64,000 nucleotides of DNA from Acidihalobacter aeolianus (lineage in GTDB: Bacteria; Pseudomonadota; Gammaproteobacteria; DSM-5130; Acidihalobacteraceae), in assembly GCF_001753165.1 (NCBI RefSeq), contig NZ_CP017448.1:2374462-2438461 (forward strand). The letters run 5' to 3'. Position numbers and translations under genes: made by a program. Below the pieces are notes generated by a model. It made no database searches and had not been told where the DNA came from. It saw only the letters and a list, made by a program, of their open reading frames with translations. Within the stretch, counting starts at the first letter, position 1; every line of letters begins with the position of its first letter. Below are positions 36,785 through 46,496 of this stretch, piece after piece.

Positions 36785-37066
36785 CTAGCGGACCAGCGCC
36801 TTATCCCGGGCCTCCTGCGCGGCCTTCTTGGCCTCCTCGGCAAGCTTCTTAGCGGAGGCATAACCACCGACGCTCAACTGATCCTCAGCGCGCTGCATCA
36901 ACGCCTCGGCCCTGGAATAGATTTGTGGCGCGCGGGTGGCGGCACCGGCCTCGCGCGCGGCCAGCAAGGCCTGGCGGGCATCGCTCATTTCCTGCACAGG
37001 CGCAGTGGCGCAGGCAGCGAGCAAACCGCTCAACAGCACAGTAGCAATGATCAGGCGTTTTCCCAT
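36785..37066 (-). CDS. DUF4398-domain lipoprotein
   Basis: 93 residues. Signal peptide with lipobox LLAAC, then a highly helical Ala/Glu/Arg/Lys-rich domain with the DUF4398 pattern SDARQALLAAREAGA and YASAKKLAEEAKKAAQEA. Outer-membrane-anchored, small, probably an elongated coiled coil. It precedes the LysM lipoprotein; the shared helical region suggests a common role in the envelope. A TTGACC-17-TAGCGT promoter lies upstream. Confidence 0.85.
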   Translation of the reverse strand: MGKRLIIATVLLSGLLAACATAPVQEMSDARQALLAAREAGAATRAPQIYSRAEALMQRAEDQLSVGGYASAKKLAEEAKKAAQEARDKALVR

Positions 37067-37120
37067 GGGCTGCGCAACCGTTTATGATTTGCGCCCGACA
37101 CACCCGGCGCATTCGACGCG

Positions 37121-37149
37121 ACGCTAGCATCCGGCCATCGGTCGGTCAA
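37121..37149 (-). promoter_or_regulatory. Promoter for the DUF4398 lipoprotein gene
   Basis: Minus strand TTGACC, 17-nt spacer, TAGCGT, leaving a leader of about 48 nt. The boxes resemble those of the LysM gene promoter downstream, which may indicate common control. Confidence 0.45.
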
Positions 37150-37198
37150 GCGAACGCCGCCCGCCCGCACCCACCGCCCGCACCGAGGACATTCAGGC

Positions 37199-38153
<955 letters not shown>

Positions 38154-38168
38154 ACCGAAGTTGCTGGC

Positions 38169-38870
38169 TCAGGCGCCTTCGAGCACTGTGCGGATCAGCG
38201 GAACGGTTACGCGTCGCTGTGCCTGCAGACTGGCGGTATCCAGCCGGTCGAGCAGGGCCAGCAGCGAATTGGGATCGCGCGCCGCGTGGCGCAGCAGATA
38301 GTCCGTCTCGCTATCGCCAAGCCTGAAACCCCGCGTCATCGCACCCGCCTGCAGCATCCGCCGCAGGCGCGACTCGTCGAGCGCGCGCAGGCGGAAGACC
38401 GGCCCCCACAGCAGTCGCGAACGCAGATCTGCCAACCCGACCTGCTCTGTTTCCGGGCGCGACAAGGCGGTCAGCAGCAGCCGCCCGCCGCAGGTCCGCG
38501 CCTCATTGACAAGGCCGAACAGGGCCTCCTGCCAGGCTCGCTCCTGCCACACGCGGTCGAGGTCGTCGATCGCCAGCACCTGGACCGACGTCAGTCCGTC
38601 GAGCACGGCAGGCCCCAGCTCGGCCAGTTCGGCGAGCGGCAGATAGGCCGCAGAAAGCCCGTGCGCGCCGGCCTCGTGGCAGGCGGCCTGCGCCAGATGC
38701 GTCTTGCCCGTTCCCGGCGGCCCCCACAGGAACAACTGAGGCACGTCGCCATCTCCAGCCACCAGGGCGCGCACGGCTTCCGGCAGCTCGCTCTGATCCT
38801 CGGCCGGCAGATAGGCCTCCAGCGTGGTTTCCGCACGCAGGCGAAGATTGAGCACCAACTGGTCAGCCAT
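38169..38870 (-). CDS. hda: DnaA regulatory inactivator Hda
   Basis: 233 residues. AAA+ protein that with the beta clamp stimulates DnaA-ATP hydrolysis. P-loop GPPGTGKTHLAQ and Walker B LAIDDLDRV are present. The N-terminal QLVLNLRL resembles the clamp-binding motif of Hda. Its start overlaps the AI-2E permease stop by 8 nt; the permease-hda pairing next to purM is common in gammaproteobacteria. Confidence 0.94.
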   Translation of the reverse strand: MADQLVLNLRLRAETTLEAYLPAEDQSELPEAVRALVAGDGDVPQLFLWGPPGTGKTHLAQAACHEAGAHGLSAAYLPLAELAELGPAVLDGLTSVQVLAIDDLDRVWQERAWQEALFGLVNEARTCGGRLLLTALSRPETEQVGLADLRSRLLWGPVFRLRALDESRLRRMLQAGAMTRGFRLGDSETDYLLRHAARDPNSLLALLDRLDTASLQAQRRVTVPLIRTVLEGA

Positions 38871-39954
38871 CCGACTCGTCTGTTCTCGGCCTGCGGAAAA
38901 AACGGCTGCCGCGATATTCGCGGTGTGCGTGGCGCAGCAACACGGCGAGCACCGCCGCGCAGGGCAGCGCGAGCAGAATGCCGACGAAACCGAACAACTG
39001 CCCCCCAGCCAGCACCGCGAAGATCACGGCGACCGGGTGCAGGCCGATGCGGTCGCCGACCAGCAACGGGGTGAACACCGCGCTCTCGAGCACCTGTCCG
39101 ACGGCGAACACGACCGCGATCGGCCACAGGGAGATTAATGCATGGGTCTGGAAGAACATCGCGATGGCCGCCGCCACGATGCCCAGCGTGAAACCCAGAT
39201 AGGGCACGAAGCTCACCAGCCCGGCCAGGATGCCGATCAGGATGCCCACCTTGAGGCCGGCCAACCACAGCCCCACCGCATAGACCGTTCCCAGGGCCAG
39301 CATGACCGAGAACTGTCCGCGCAGAAATGCGCCGAGCCGGTCGTCCGCCTCGCGGGTCAGCAACACCACCGTATCGCGATAGCGCAGCGGCAGTAGTTCG
39401 TGCACATAGGCCACCAGCCGATCCCAGTCGCGCAGCAGATAGAAACCGACGATCGGAATCAGCAGCAGATTCGCCAACCAGCCCAGCACCGCCAGTCCCG
39501 AACGGCTCACCGTATCGAACAGATGCGCGGCCACGCCGCCCGCCTGACGCCAATGCGCGGCGACCAGATCGGGCAGCGCCTGCAGGTTGAGCGCATGCAG
39601 ATCCACGCCGAGACGTTGCTGCACCCAGGGCAGCGCATGGGCATCGATCCAAGCGACGTATCCGGGCAGTGCGTGCAGCAGCGTGCTGATCTGATTTTCC
39701 AGAATGGGTACGAGCAGCAGCAGTGCAAGCAGCAGTGCGAGTCCCATGCCGAGAAAGACCACGACCACCGCCAGAGTGCGCGGCAGACGCCAGGCCTCGA
39801 GACGGTCCGCCAGCGGGTCGCCCAGATAGGCGAACAACGCCGCGGCCAGGAACGGGGTCAGGACCGGCGCCAGCAGATAGATCAGCCAGCCCGTCAGCAA
39901 GGCGCTGGTAAGGATCAGCCAGGCGACATTCCTGCCGCTGCCCCGCGTGCTCAA
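38863..39954 (-). CDS. AI-2E family transporter (second copy)
   Basis: 363 residues with the usual membrane-segment pattern and the conserved GLVSFVPYLGFTLGI and VGDRIGLHPVAVIFAVLAGG. The frame stays open well into DUF2066, but the TTG that overlaps the DUF2066 stop (TTGA) gives family length and no ATG is in frame before the first helix. Substrate unknown. Together with hda, DUF2066 and purM it keeps a conserved gammaproteobacterial neighbourhood. Confidence 0.88.
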   Translation of the reverse strand: MSTRGSGRNVAWLILTSALLTGWLIYLLAPVLTPFLAAALFAYLGDPLADRLEAWRLPRTLAVVVVFLGMGLALLLALLLLVPILENQISTLLHALPGYVAWIDAHALPWVQQRLGVDLHALNLQALPDLVAAHWRQAGGVAAHLFDTVSRSGLAVLGWLANLLLIPIVGFYLLRDWDRLVAYVHELLPLRYRDTVVLLTREADDRLGAFLRGQFSVMLALGTVYAVGLWLAGLKVGILIGILAGLVSFVPYLGFTLGIVAAAIAMFFQTHALISLWPIAVVFAVGQVLESAVFTPLLVGDRIGLHPVAVIFAVLAGGQLFGFVGILLALPCAAVLAVLLRHAHREYRGSRFFRRPRTDESDG

Positions 39955-41294
39955 GGCTGATACCGGAAATAGAAGGTCTGCACGGGTGCAGGCGGCAACA
40001 CCGCGACAGGCGCCGCCGTGGCGGTGGCATTCGACGGCATAGCGACGGGGGCACCCGCGGGCTGAACGGCAGTCGCGTTCGCCGGAAGGCCCGCCTGCAT
40101 GTCCGCGGGTTGAACGGCGCTGGCATTGGGCGGGAGCGTAACCGCGGTCGTGGCGGCCGGCAGCATACCGTTTGACGGTGTCGGTGTCGGCGCCGGCTCG
40201 GCGGGCGTTACCGGAGCAGGTTCCGGGGTGAGCCAGCTGACCAGCGCCAGATTGCGCGCAACATCCTCGGGATTGCCCCGCGGCACGACGTCGAATACCA
40301 GTTGGTCTCCGGACACCTTCACCAGCCTTGCTGTGGAGATCGGCGCCAGATGCTCCAGCATGCGTTCGATGCGCGCATAATCGTTCACCTTCCCCACGCC
40401 GGCGATGGCCACGCGGACTGGCCCTGCGGGAGCCCCGGGTACGGACTGACCAGTAACCGCCAGCAGCCCGGCGAGGCGGTCGGCGACACCGCCCACCCCG
40501 CTCGCCAGGGCAGTATCGAGATCCGGGTTCAGCGTCGTCCAGTGATCGGTGCGCCCGCGGAACGCAAGCCACCACTGGCCTCGCCACTGGCCGGTCGGCG
40601 CGCGCCTGACCACACCGGCGACCTCGGCATTGGCCTCGTAACGGGCCGAGGCTGCGATCACCGTATCCATGAAACCGCCATCCAGATCGGAGAAGCTGAC
40701 CGCGCCCTGATCCTGCAGATCGAGCAGCGGAAACAGCACCGGCAGACCGCGAGCATCCGCTGCCTGCTGCAGGGCGGCGCGCGCGCCACTGTTCTGCGAA
40801 CCGCCGTCACTGCCGACGATAAAACGCGCACCGGACTGGTCCACCCCCACCCACATCATCACCAGCGGGCGCTCCCGGCCCCAGAGCGGCAGATTGGCCG
40901 TCTGCAGCAGGGCGTCCACCGAAGGAGGATCGAAACTCACGGAAAGGCTCAGGCCCGGCGTGCTGCCGGGCGACGCCGTGGCCGTACCGGCGGGCGGCGC
41001 GGCGGGCTGCTGATAGGCATATTGCTGAATGTACTGGGCGGGCTGCTGCAAGGCGGCGGCGAGCGCGGGATTGGCGGCCACGCCGGTGTTGCCGGTTACC
41101 TTGATCAGCACCTGCGTGAAGGCCTGGGTAAAGGCCGCTGCAAGCGCGGCCTCCGAGCGGTCCGTCACCGGCACCGTGGTCTGGTAGAGACCTGCGACCT
41201 GAACCGCGTCGGCGGTGGGCGCGAGCAGTAGCAATGCCGACAGCATACCCGCGAACCCGAGCAGTCTTGCCGCAAACCGATAGTAGTGCTTCAC
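39951..41294 (-). CDS. DUF2066-domain exported protein
   Basis: 447 residues. Signal peptide (LLGFAGMLSALLLLAPTADA), then a DUF2066 domain with QVAGLYQTTVPVTDRSEAAL, FTQVLIKVTGN and SFDPPSVDALLQTANLPLWG. The C-terminal 80 residues are low-complexity Pro/Ala/Thr with three degenerate repeats of an [LM]P.NA(S/T)A pattern; the family normally stops earlier. Function unknown; the divergent purM gap carries no obvious operator. Confidence 0.88.
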   Translation of the reverse strand: MKHYYRFAARLLGFAGMLSALLLLAPTADAVQVAGLYQTTVPVTDRSEAALAAAFTQAFTQVLIKVTGNTGVAANPALAAALQQPAQYIQQYAYQQPAAPPAGTATASPGSTPGLSLSVSFDPPSVDALLQTANLPLWGRERPLVMMWVGVDQSGARFIVGSDGGSQNSGARAALQQAADARGLPVLFPLLDLQDQGAVSFSDLDGGFMDTVIAASARYEANAEVAGVVRRAPTGQWRGQWWLAFRGRTDHWTTLNPDLDTALASGVGGVADRLAGLLAVTGQSVPGAPAGPVRVAIAGVGKVNDYARIERMLEHLAPISTARLVKVSGDQLVFDVVPRGNPEDVARNLALVSWLTPEPAPVTPAEPAPTPTPSNGMLPAATTAVTLPPNASAVQPADMQAGLPANATAVQPAGAPVAMPSNATATAAPVAVLPPAPVQTFYFRYQP

Positions 41295-41374
41295 CTTGTT
41301 GCGTCCCCGCGGCTTCCGGCCCTGTACGTCGTATAGCGATGCGGATTTTAAGATACCACAGGCACCCGCGCCGG

Positions 41375-41403
41375 TTTACACGGCAGGACACGGACAATAC
41401 CAT
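41375..41403 (+). promoter_or_regulatory. purM promoter
   Basis: TTTACA and TACCAT with a 17-nt spacer, about 27 nt before the purM ATG. A PurR-like operator is not obvious by eye. Confidence 0.5.
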
Positions 41404-41429
41404 TAGCGCCCTTCTCCGCGGATACGCCC

Positions 41430-42488
41430 ATGATCGACAAGACCCCTGCCACACCTGGCCTGAGCTACCGCGATGCGGGCGTCGACATCGATGCCGGCGG
41501 CGAACTCGTCGAACGCATCAAGCCGCTGGCAGCGGCCACGCGCCGGCCCGAGGTGCTCGCCGGCCTGGGCGGTTTCGGCGCCCTGTTCGCCCTGCCCTGG
41601 GAGCGTTACCGCGAGCCGGTGCTGGTCTCCGGCACCGACGGCGTGGGCACCAAGCTCAAGCTGGCCCAGACCCTGCATCGCCACCGGCATATCGGCATCG
41701 ACCTCGTCGCCATGTGCGTCAACGACATCGTGGTGCAGGGTGCCGAGCCATTGTTCTTCCTCGACTACTACGCCACCGGTCATCTCAACGTGCCGCGCGC
41801 GGCCGAAGTGGTCGCCGGCATCGCCGACGGCTGCGCCCAGGCCGGCTGCGCCCTGATCGGCGGCGAGACCGCCGAAATGCCCGGCATGTACCAGGGTGAG
41901 GACTACGACCTGGCCGGCTTCTCCGTCGGCATCGTCGAGCGTTCCCAGATGCTCGACGGCAGCTGCGTGACACCCGGCGACGCGATCATCGGCCTGGCAT
42001 CCACTGGCCCGCATTCCAACGGTTATTCGCTGATCCGCCATATCCTCGACACCTCCGGCGCCGACCTCGAACGGGAAACCCTCGACGGCCGCCCACTCGC
42101 CGACTGGCTGCTCGAACCCACGCGCATCTACGTCAAGCCGCTGCTGGCCTTGCTGCAGACGCTGCCGGTACATGCCTTCGCCCACATCACCGGTGGCGGT
42201 CTGACCGAGAACGTACCGCGCGTGCTGCCTGCAGGCACCGAGGCGGTCATCGACCCCGCAGCATGGCAGCGACCCGCCATCTTCGACTGGCTGCAAGCCC
42301 AAGGCCGGGTCGACGCCGAGGAAATGCTGCGTACCTTCAACTGCGGCATCGGCATGGTCGTAATCGTGGCCGGGGACGAGGCCGAAACCGCCCTCGCCCA
42401 CTGCCGCACCCAGGGTCTCGACGGCTGGGTCATCGGCCGGATCGACGCGACGGACAGCGACGAACCGCGGACGGTCTATTCCCGGTGA
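41430..42488 (+). CDS. purM: Phosphoribosylformylglycinamidine cyclo-ligase (AIR synthetase)
   Basis: 352 residues. ATP-dependent ring closure in purine synthesis. Family motifs [28 protein letters not shown] and the [13 protein letters not shown] stretch are present. Overlaps purN by GTGA. Confidence 0.97.
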   Translation: MIDKTPATPGLSYRDAGVDIDAGGELVERIKPLAAATRRPEVLAGLGGFGALFALPWERYREPVLVSGTDGVGTKLKLAQTLHRHRHIGIDLVAMCVNDIVVQGAEPLFFLDYYATGHLNVPRAAEVVAGIADGCAQAGCALIGGETAEMPGMYQGEDYDLAGFSVGIVERSQMLDGSCVTPGDAIIGLASTGPHSNGYSLIRHILDTSGADLERETLDGRPLADWLLEPTRIYVKPLLALLQTLPVHAFAHITGGGLTENVPRVLPAGTEAVIDPAAWQRPAIFDWLQAQGRVDAEEMLRTFNCGIGMVVIVAGDEAETALAHCRTQGLDGWVIGRIDATDSDEPRTVYSR

Positions 42489-43159
42489 CGAACACGGCGA
42501 CGCCGCGCATCGTCGTCCTGGTATCCGGCGAAGGGAGCAACCTGGAAGCCATTCTCGACGCTGTCCGGGACGGTCGGCTGCAGGCCCGCGTGGCGGCCGT
42601 GATCAGCAACCGGCCCGAGGCCAATGCGTTGCGCCGCGCAGCAGGCCATGGCATTGCCGGCGAGGCGCTCGACCATCGCGCCTACGTTTCGCGCGAGGCC
42701 TTCGACGAGGCACTGGCCCGCGCCATCGATGCCCACCGCCCGGAACTCGTAGTCCTTGCCGGCTTCATGCGCATCCTCACGCCCGCCTTCGTGAACCACT
42801 ATCTCGGGCGCATGCTCAACATCCACCCCTCGCTGCTGCCGGCCTACCCGGGACTGCACACCCACGCGCGCGCCCTCGCCGATGGCGCCGAAAGGCACGG
42901 GGCGAGCGTGCACTTCGTCACTGCAGAACTCGACGGTGGCCCGGTGGTCCTGCAGGGGTGGGTGCCCATACGAACGGGCGATACCCCGGAAAACCTGGCC
43001 TCCAGGGTGCTCGAGGTCGAGCATTGTCTCTACCCGCTCGCGATCGGCTGGTTCGTTGCGGGGCGTTTGCGTCTCGACGGCAAGCGTGCCACGCTCGACG
43101 GCATACCGTTGGAGAGACCATGGCAGCTCGATTATGGCGCCGAGGCGCCACACCCCTGA
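42485..43159 (+). CDS. purN: Phosphoribosylglycinamide formyltransferase
   Basis: 224 residues. Uses 10-formyltetrahydrofolate to formylate GAR in purine synthesis. N-terminal [11 protein letters not shown], the catalytic [12 protein letters not shown] with its His, and DGGPVVLQ region all present. GTG start overlaps the purM stop by 4 nt; the longer frame upstream lies inside purM. The last 40 nt overlap the DUF3108 gene. Confidence 0.96.
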   Translation: MTNTATPRIVVLVSGEGSNLEAILDAVRDGRLQARVAAVISNRPEANALRRAAGHGIAGEALDHRAYVSREAFDEALARAIDAHRPELVVLAGFMRILTPAFVNHYLGRMLNIHPSLLPAYPGLHTHARALADGAERHGASVHFVTAELDGGPVVLQGWVPIRTGDTPENLASRVLEVEHCLYPLAIGWFVAGRLRLDGKRATLDGIPLERPWQLDYGAEAPHP

Positions 43160-43911
43160 ACCCCGCCCGCACCCCGTTGCAATGGCTGGCCGCACTGTTG
43201 GTCGCTGCCGCGCTGCTGCCCTCCATCGCCGCGGCCGCGACGAATGACGCGGGCGCTTTCGGCATCCCCTTCTTCACCGCCCACTATGTGCTCAAGCAGT
43301 ATGGTCTGACCGCGGCCGACATCACCGTGAGCTTCGGCCCGGAGAGCAACGGCCGCCTGATCTACCGTCAGGTCACACTGCCGGCCGGGATGGTTTCGTG
43401 GTTCCGACATGACCGCATCACCGGGGAGAGCATCCTCGCGCCAGGCCCCATACCGCTGCCGGTCGAATACCGCTTCGTGCACAGCGGCGACGGCCCCACC
43501 CAGGAGGCAGTGATCCACTTCGACCGCCGGCAGGGCAAGGCGACAGGACATATGCAGAACGGCGACAGGGTCAAGGTCGCCATCGAACCCGACACCCTCG
43601 ACCGCCTGTCGCTGCAACTCGCGCTGATGCAGGCGGTCGCCCAGGGCCGCAAATCGCTGCGCTTCACCACGGTGGAAACCAAGGACAAGCTCAGTCACTA
43701 CGATTTTCACAACCTCGGGCGTGAGACGGTCGTCACCTCCCTCGGCCGGCTGGAAACCGTGCATCTGCAACGCATCTGGAAGGCCAAGCACCTGCGCTAC
43801 GACTTCTGGCTGGCCCCCTCGCTGCACGATCTACCGGTCAAACTGACCCAGATCGAGGGTAACGACAGCAGCGGTCTCGCCCTGTATCTGCAGTCGGTGA
43901 ACTGGCACTGA
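43120..43911 (+). CDS. DUF3108-domain exported protein
   Basis: 263 residues. Signal peptide (WLAALLVAAALLPSIAAAA) and a DUF3108 β-rich domain: FTAHYVLKQYGLTAADITVSF, FRHDRITGESILAPG, and near the end LRYDFWLAPSLHDLPVKLTQIE. Probably periplasmic or outer-membrane associated; family function is unknown. ATG within purN chosen for its GGAG 5 nt upstream and the intact signal peptide. Confidence 0.85.
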   Translation: MAARLWRRGATPLNPARTPLQWLAALLVAAALLPSIAAAATNDAGAFGIPFFTAHYVLKQYGLTAADITVSFGPESNGRLIYRQVTLPAGMVSWFRHDRITGESILAPGPIPLPVEYRFVHSGDGPTQEAVIHFDRRQGKATGHMQNGDRVKVAIEPDTLDRLSLQLALMQAVAQGRKSLRFTTVETKDKLSHYDFHNLGRETVVTSLGRLETVHLQRIWKAKHLRYDFWLAPSLHDLPVKLTQIEGNDSSGLALYLQSVNWH

Positions 43912-43936
43912 TCGGTTCACCCACAGGAGTCCTTTC

Positions 43937-45343
43937 ATGAGTGCAGAAACCTACGACATCGCCATCATCGGTTCCGGCCCCGGCGGCTACCGTGCCGCCA
44001 TCCTCGCCGCCCTGAAGGGGCAGCGCGTGGCCATCCTCGAAAAGGCCGACTGGGGCGGCTGCTGTCTCAACCGCGGCTGCGTACCGAAGAAGGATTGGCA
44101 CCATACCGCCCGCCTCGTCGCCGCCAGCCGCAACTTCGCGAAGCGCGGCATCGCCGGCACACTCAGCGCCGACATGGACGCGGCCTGGGAGCATCAGGAA
44201 GGTGTGGTCGCCAGTGTGCAGGAGAGCTACGTCGACTACATGAAGCGGCTCAAGATCGCCACCTTCGAGGGCACAGGCCGCTTCGTCGATGCGCACACAC
44301 TCAGCATCGCCGGCCGCGACGGAGATCGCGAACTCAAGGCCGAGGCCTTCGTCATTGCTACCGGCGGCCGCGCCCACGTTCCCGAACCCTTCGTCGCCGA
44401 GGCCGGCAAGGTGCTCACCAGCGACATGCTGTTCGATAGCCGACCGCCGGCCGGCAAGCGTGTGGCCATCGTCGGCAGCGGAGTGGTCGCCACCGAATTC
44501 GCCTTCATCTTCGCCATGCTGGGCAAGGAGGTCGTCTGGCTGGCGCGCTCCGAACCGCTGCGCAAGATTCCGTTCAGCCCGCAGGCGCGCGGCGTGCTGC
44601 GCGACGCCCTCGCCCGCCACGACGTCGCCCTGCGCAAGGTGTCCGGCTTCGCCGCCGTGGATACCAGCGGCGACGGTGTGCGCATCGAACTCACGGACGG
44701 CAACAAGGTGGAGGTCGACTGGGCGTGCCTCGGCACCGGCCGTGTGCCCTACACCGAGGGGCTCGATCTGGACAAGGTCGGCATCGAATGCGATGAGCAT
44801 GGATTCGTCCGGCGCAACCCGCAGCTGCAGACCTCGCAGCCGCACATTTACGCCATCGGCGACGTCGCCAGCCCTGAGATGACCGCCAATCACGCCCTGT
44901 CCGACGCCACGGTGGCGATCAACAACATCGTCGATGGCCGCGGCCAGGCACAGGACAGCACCTGGGTGCCGCTCGCCGTGTACAGCGCGGTGGAGCTCGC
45001 ACGCCTCGGCATGGACGAGGACGCCGCCGAGGACGAGGGCCTGGAACCCGCCGTCGGTTTCGCCGCCTTCGAGACCTCGCCGCGAGCCCTCGGCCAGGAC
45101 GACACCGACGGCTTCGTGCGTCTCATCGGCGACATGGACAGCGGCGCCCTGCTCGGTGGGGAGATCGTCGGCGCCGAGGCCGGCGAGCTGATCCATCTGC
45201 TATCGCTCGCACCCGACCGCGACACCGCGCTGCGCTGGCTCGCCTCGGGCCGCTACAACCACCCGGCGCGCGCCGAGGAACTGGCCAACGCCACCGAGAC
45301 TCTGGCCAGCAAATGGGGACTCGCGGATGCCATCCTGCGCTGA
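43937..45343 (+). CDS. Dihydrolipoamide dehydrogenase-like flavoprotein disulfide reductase
   Basis: 468 residues. FAD dinucleotide motif GSGPGGYRAA, redox pair in CCLNRGCVPKK (CxxxxC with an extra preceding Cys), NAD(P) motif VAIVGSGVVATEFAF, and a C-terminal NHPARAE that aligns with the catalytic HPTLSE of Lpd. It therefore looks like an active pyridine nucleotide-disulfide oxidoreductase. No E1/E2 dehydrogenase genes lie nearby, so the lipoyl substrate is not assured; a related thiol role is possible. Strong AGGAG site. It overlaps the next small ORF by 17 nt. Confidence 0.85.
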   Translation: MSAETYDIAIIGSGPGGYRAAILAALKGQRVAILEKADWGGCCLNRGCVPKKDWHHTARLVAASRNFAKRGIAGTLSADMDAAWEHQEGVVASVQESYVDYMKRLKIATFEGTGRFVDAHTLSIAGRDGDRELKAEAFVIATGGRAHVPEPFVAEAGKVLTSDMLFDSRPPAGKRVAIVGSGVVATEFAFIFAMLGKEVVWLARSEPLRKIPFSPQARGVLRDALARHDVALRKVSGFAAVDTSGDGVRIELTDGNKVEVDWACLGTGRVPYTEGLDLDKVGIECDEHGFVRRNPQLQTSQPHIYAIGDVASPEMTANHALSDATVAINNIVDGRGQAQDSTWVPLAVYSAVELARLGMDEDAAEDEGLEPAVGFAAFETSPRALGQDDTDGFVRLIGDMDSGALLGGEIVGAEAGELIHLLSLAPDRDTALRWLASGRYNHPARAEELANATETLASKWGLADAILR

Positions 45344-45560
45344 TCCGCAGGCACACGCGTTTGCCGAGCGCGTGCGCGCCGCCTGCCTGCAGGCTGCACT
45401 CGATGCCTACGAGGAGGCAGCCCTGCGCGGCCTGTGCGCCGAGGGTGCACTGGAATATGCCCTCGACGCCATTCGTCGTCTCGACCTAGTGCCGCTTTGT
45501 CCAGCCAGTTTCAAGTCCGGCAACGCGGGTTGCGAGCCCCCAGACGATCCCGTAGGGTAA
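45327..45560 (+). CDS. Small helical protein, function unknown
   Basis: 77 residues. The core is a compact helical pattern (ALDAYEEAALRGLCAEGALEYALDAIRRLDL, described here by its motif AYEEA.LRGLC.EGA.E.AL.AIR.LDL) seen in small conserved proteobacterial proteins that I cannot name. Two Cys flank the C-terminus. The ATG lies inside the end of the flavoprotein gene and the stop is 24 nt before ehuB. Coding is likely from the coupled position and the ordered helix pattern. Confidence 0.6.
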   Translation: MPSCADPQAHAFAERVRAACLQAALDAYEEAALRGLCAEGALEYALDAIRRLDLVPLCPASFKSGNAGCEPPDDPVG

Positions 45561-45584
45561 AAAAGGAACCCACACCCATACGGA

Positions 45585-46457
45585 ATGATGACCTCCACAA
45601 AAAAACGCATCGTCTCTCTTCTCACCCTCCTTCCCATCCTCCTGATTGGCCTACCCGGCGCGCATGCCGAAGGTCTCCTCAAGCAAGTCGAAAGCACCGG
45701 CACCATCAAGGTCGGCATCGCCAATGAAATTCCGTATGGCTACAAGGGCGCGGACGGCAAGGTCCAGGGTATTGCCCCCAACGTCGCCAAACACGTGCTC
45801 CACGAAATGGGCGTCAAACACATCGAATGGGTGGTCCTGCCCTTCGGCGCCTTGATCCCGGCGGTCAAGGCCGGCCGCATCGACATGGCCTCTGCCAGTC
45901 AGAACGTGCTGCCCGAACGCTGCAAGCAGGTCACCTTCTCCAAGGTCAACTCCAGCTACGGCGAGGGCCTGCTGGTGCTCAAGGGCAATCCGCACGGCAT
46001 CCACAGCTACAAGGCGTTCAAGGACAACCCCAAGCTCAAGCTTGGCGTGGTGACCGGCGCTGACGAGCTCAATTTCGCCCAGGCCATGGGTATCCCGCAG
46101 AGCCAGGTCGTGATGATCAACGCCAACTCTGACGCCATCCCGGCGCTGATGGCGCATCGCATCGACGCCTACGCGGCCACCGGCCTGACCGTGCACAACC
46201 TGGCCAAGCGCAGCCCGGCCGTGGTCGGCGTCGAGCCGTTCACGCAGCCGATCTACCATGGCAAGCCCACGCGCAGCTATGGAGCCTTCTCGTTCCGCAA
46301 GTCGGATAAAGCCTTCATCAAGCGCTTCGACGAGAAACTGGCGGCCTACCAGAAGACCTCGGCCTGGGCCAGGGACGAGATGCACTACGGTCTCTCGCAC
46401 GAGGACGTGGAAGCGGCGCGCAAAGCTTCGACCGAGATGCTCTGCTCGGGCCACTAA
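45585..46457 (+). CDS. ehuB: Ectoine/hydroxyectoine-type ABC transporter substrate-binding protein (EhuB-like)
   Basis: 290 residues. Signal peptide ending AHA, then a periplasmic binding-protein fold. The stretch TIKVGIANEIPYGYKGADGK and GIAPNVAKHVL is close to the EhuB pattern in the polar amino-acid/ectoine subfamily, as are MASASQNVLPERCKQVTFSK and the GLTVHNLAK area. It would bind ectoines at the outside of the cell. First of four genes in an ehuBCDA order; no ectoine-degradation (eut) genes follow. Confidence 0.82.
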   Translation: MMTSTKKRIVSLLTLLPILLIGLPGAHAEGLLKQVESTGTIKVGIANEIPYGYKGADGKVQGIAPNVAKHVLHEMGVKHIEWVVLPFGALIPAVKAGRIDMASASQNVLPERCKQVTFSKVNSSYGEGLLVLKGNPHGIHSYKAFKDNPKLKLGVVTGADELNFAQAMGIPQSQVVMINANSDAIPALMAHRIDAYAATGLTVHNLAKRSPAVVGVEPFTQPIYHGKPTRSYGAFSFRKSDKAFIKRFDEKLAAYQKTSAWARDEMHYGLSHEDVEAARKASTEMLCSGH

Positions 46458-46496
46458 GCGCCACAACCGGCGAGGCGCGATGATCAAGGAACGATC

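Noticed and set aside
38591-40126. 511-codon minus-strand open frame over hda and the AI-2E permease
   Set aside because: Alternate frame; Arg/Pro-rich, typical of GC-rich shadows. The real genes are in the other frame with P-loop and membrane motifs.
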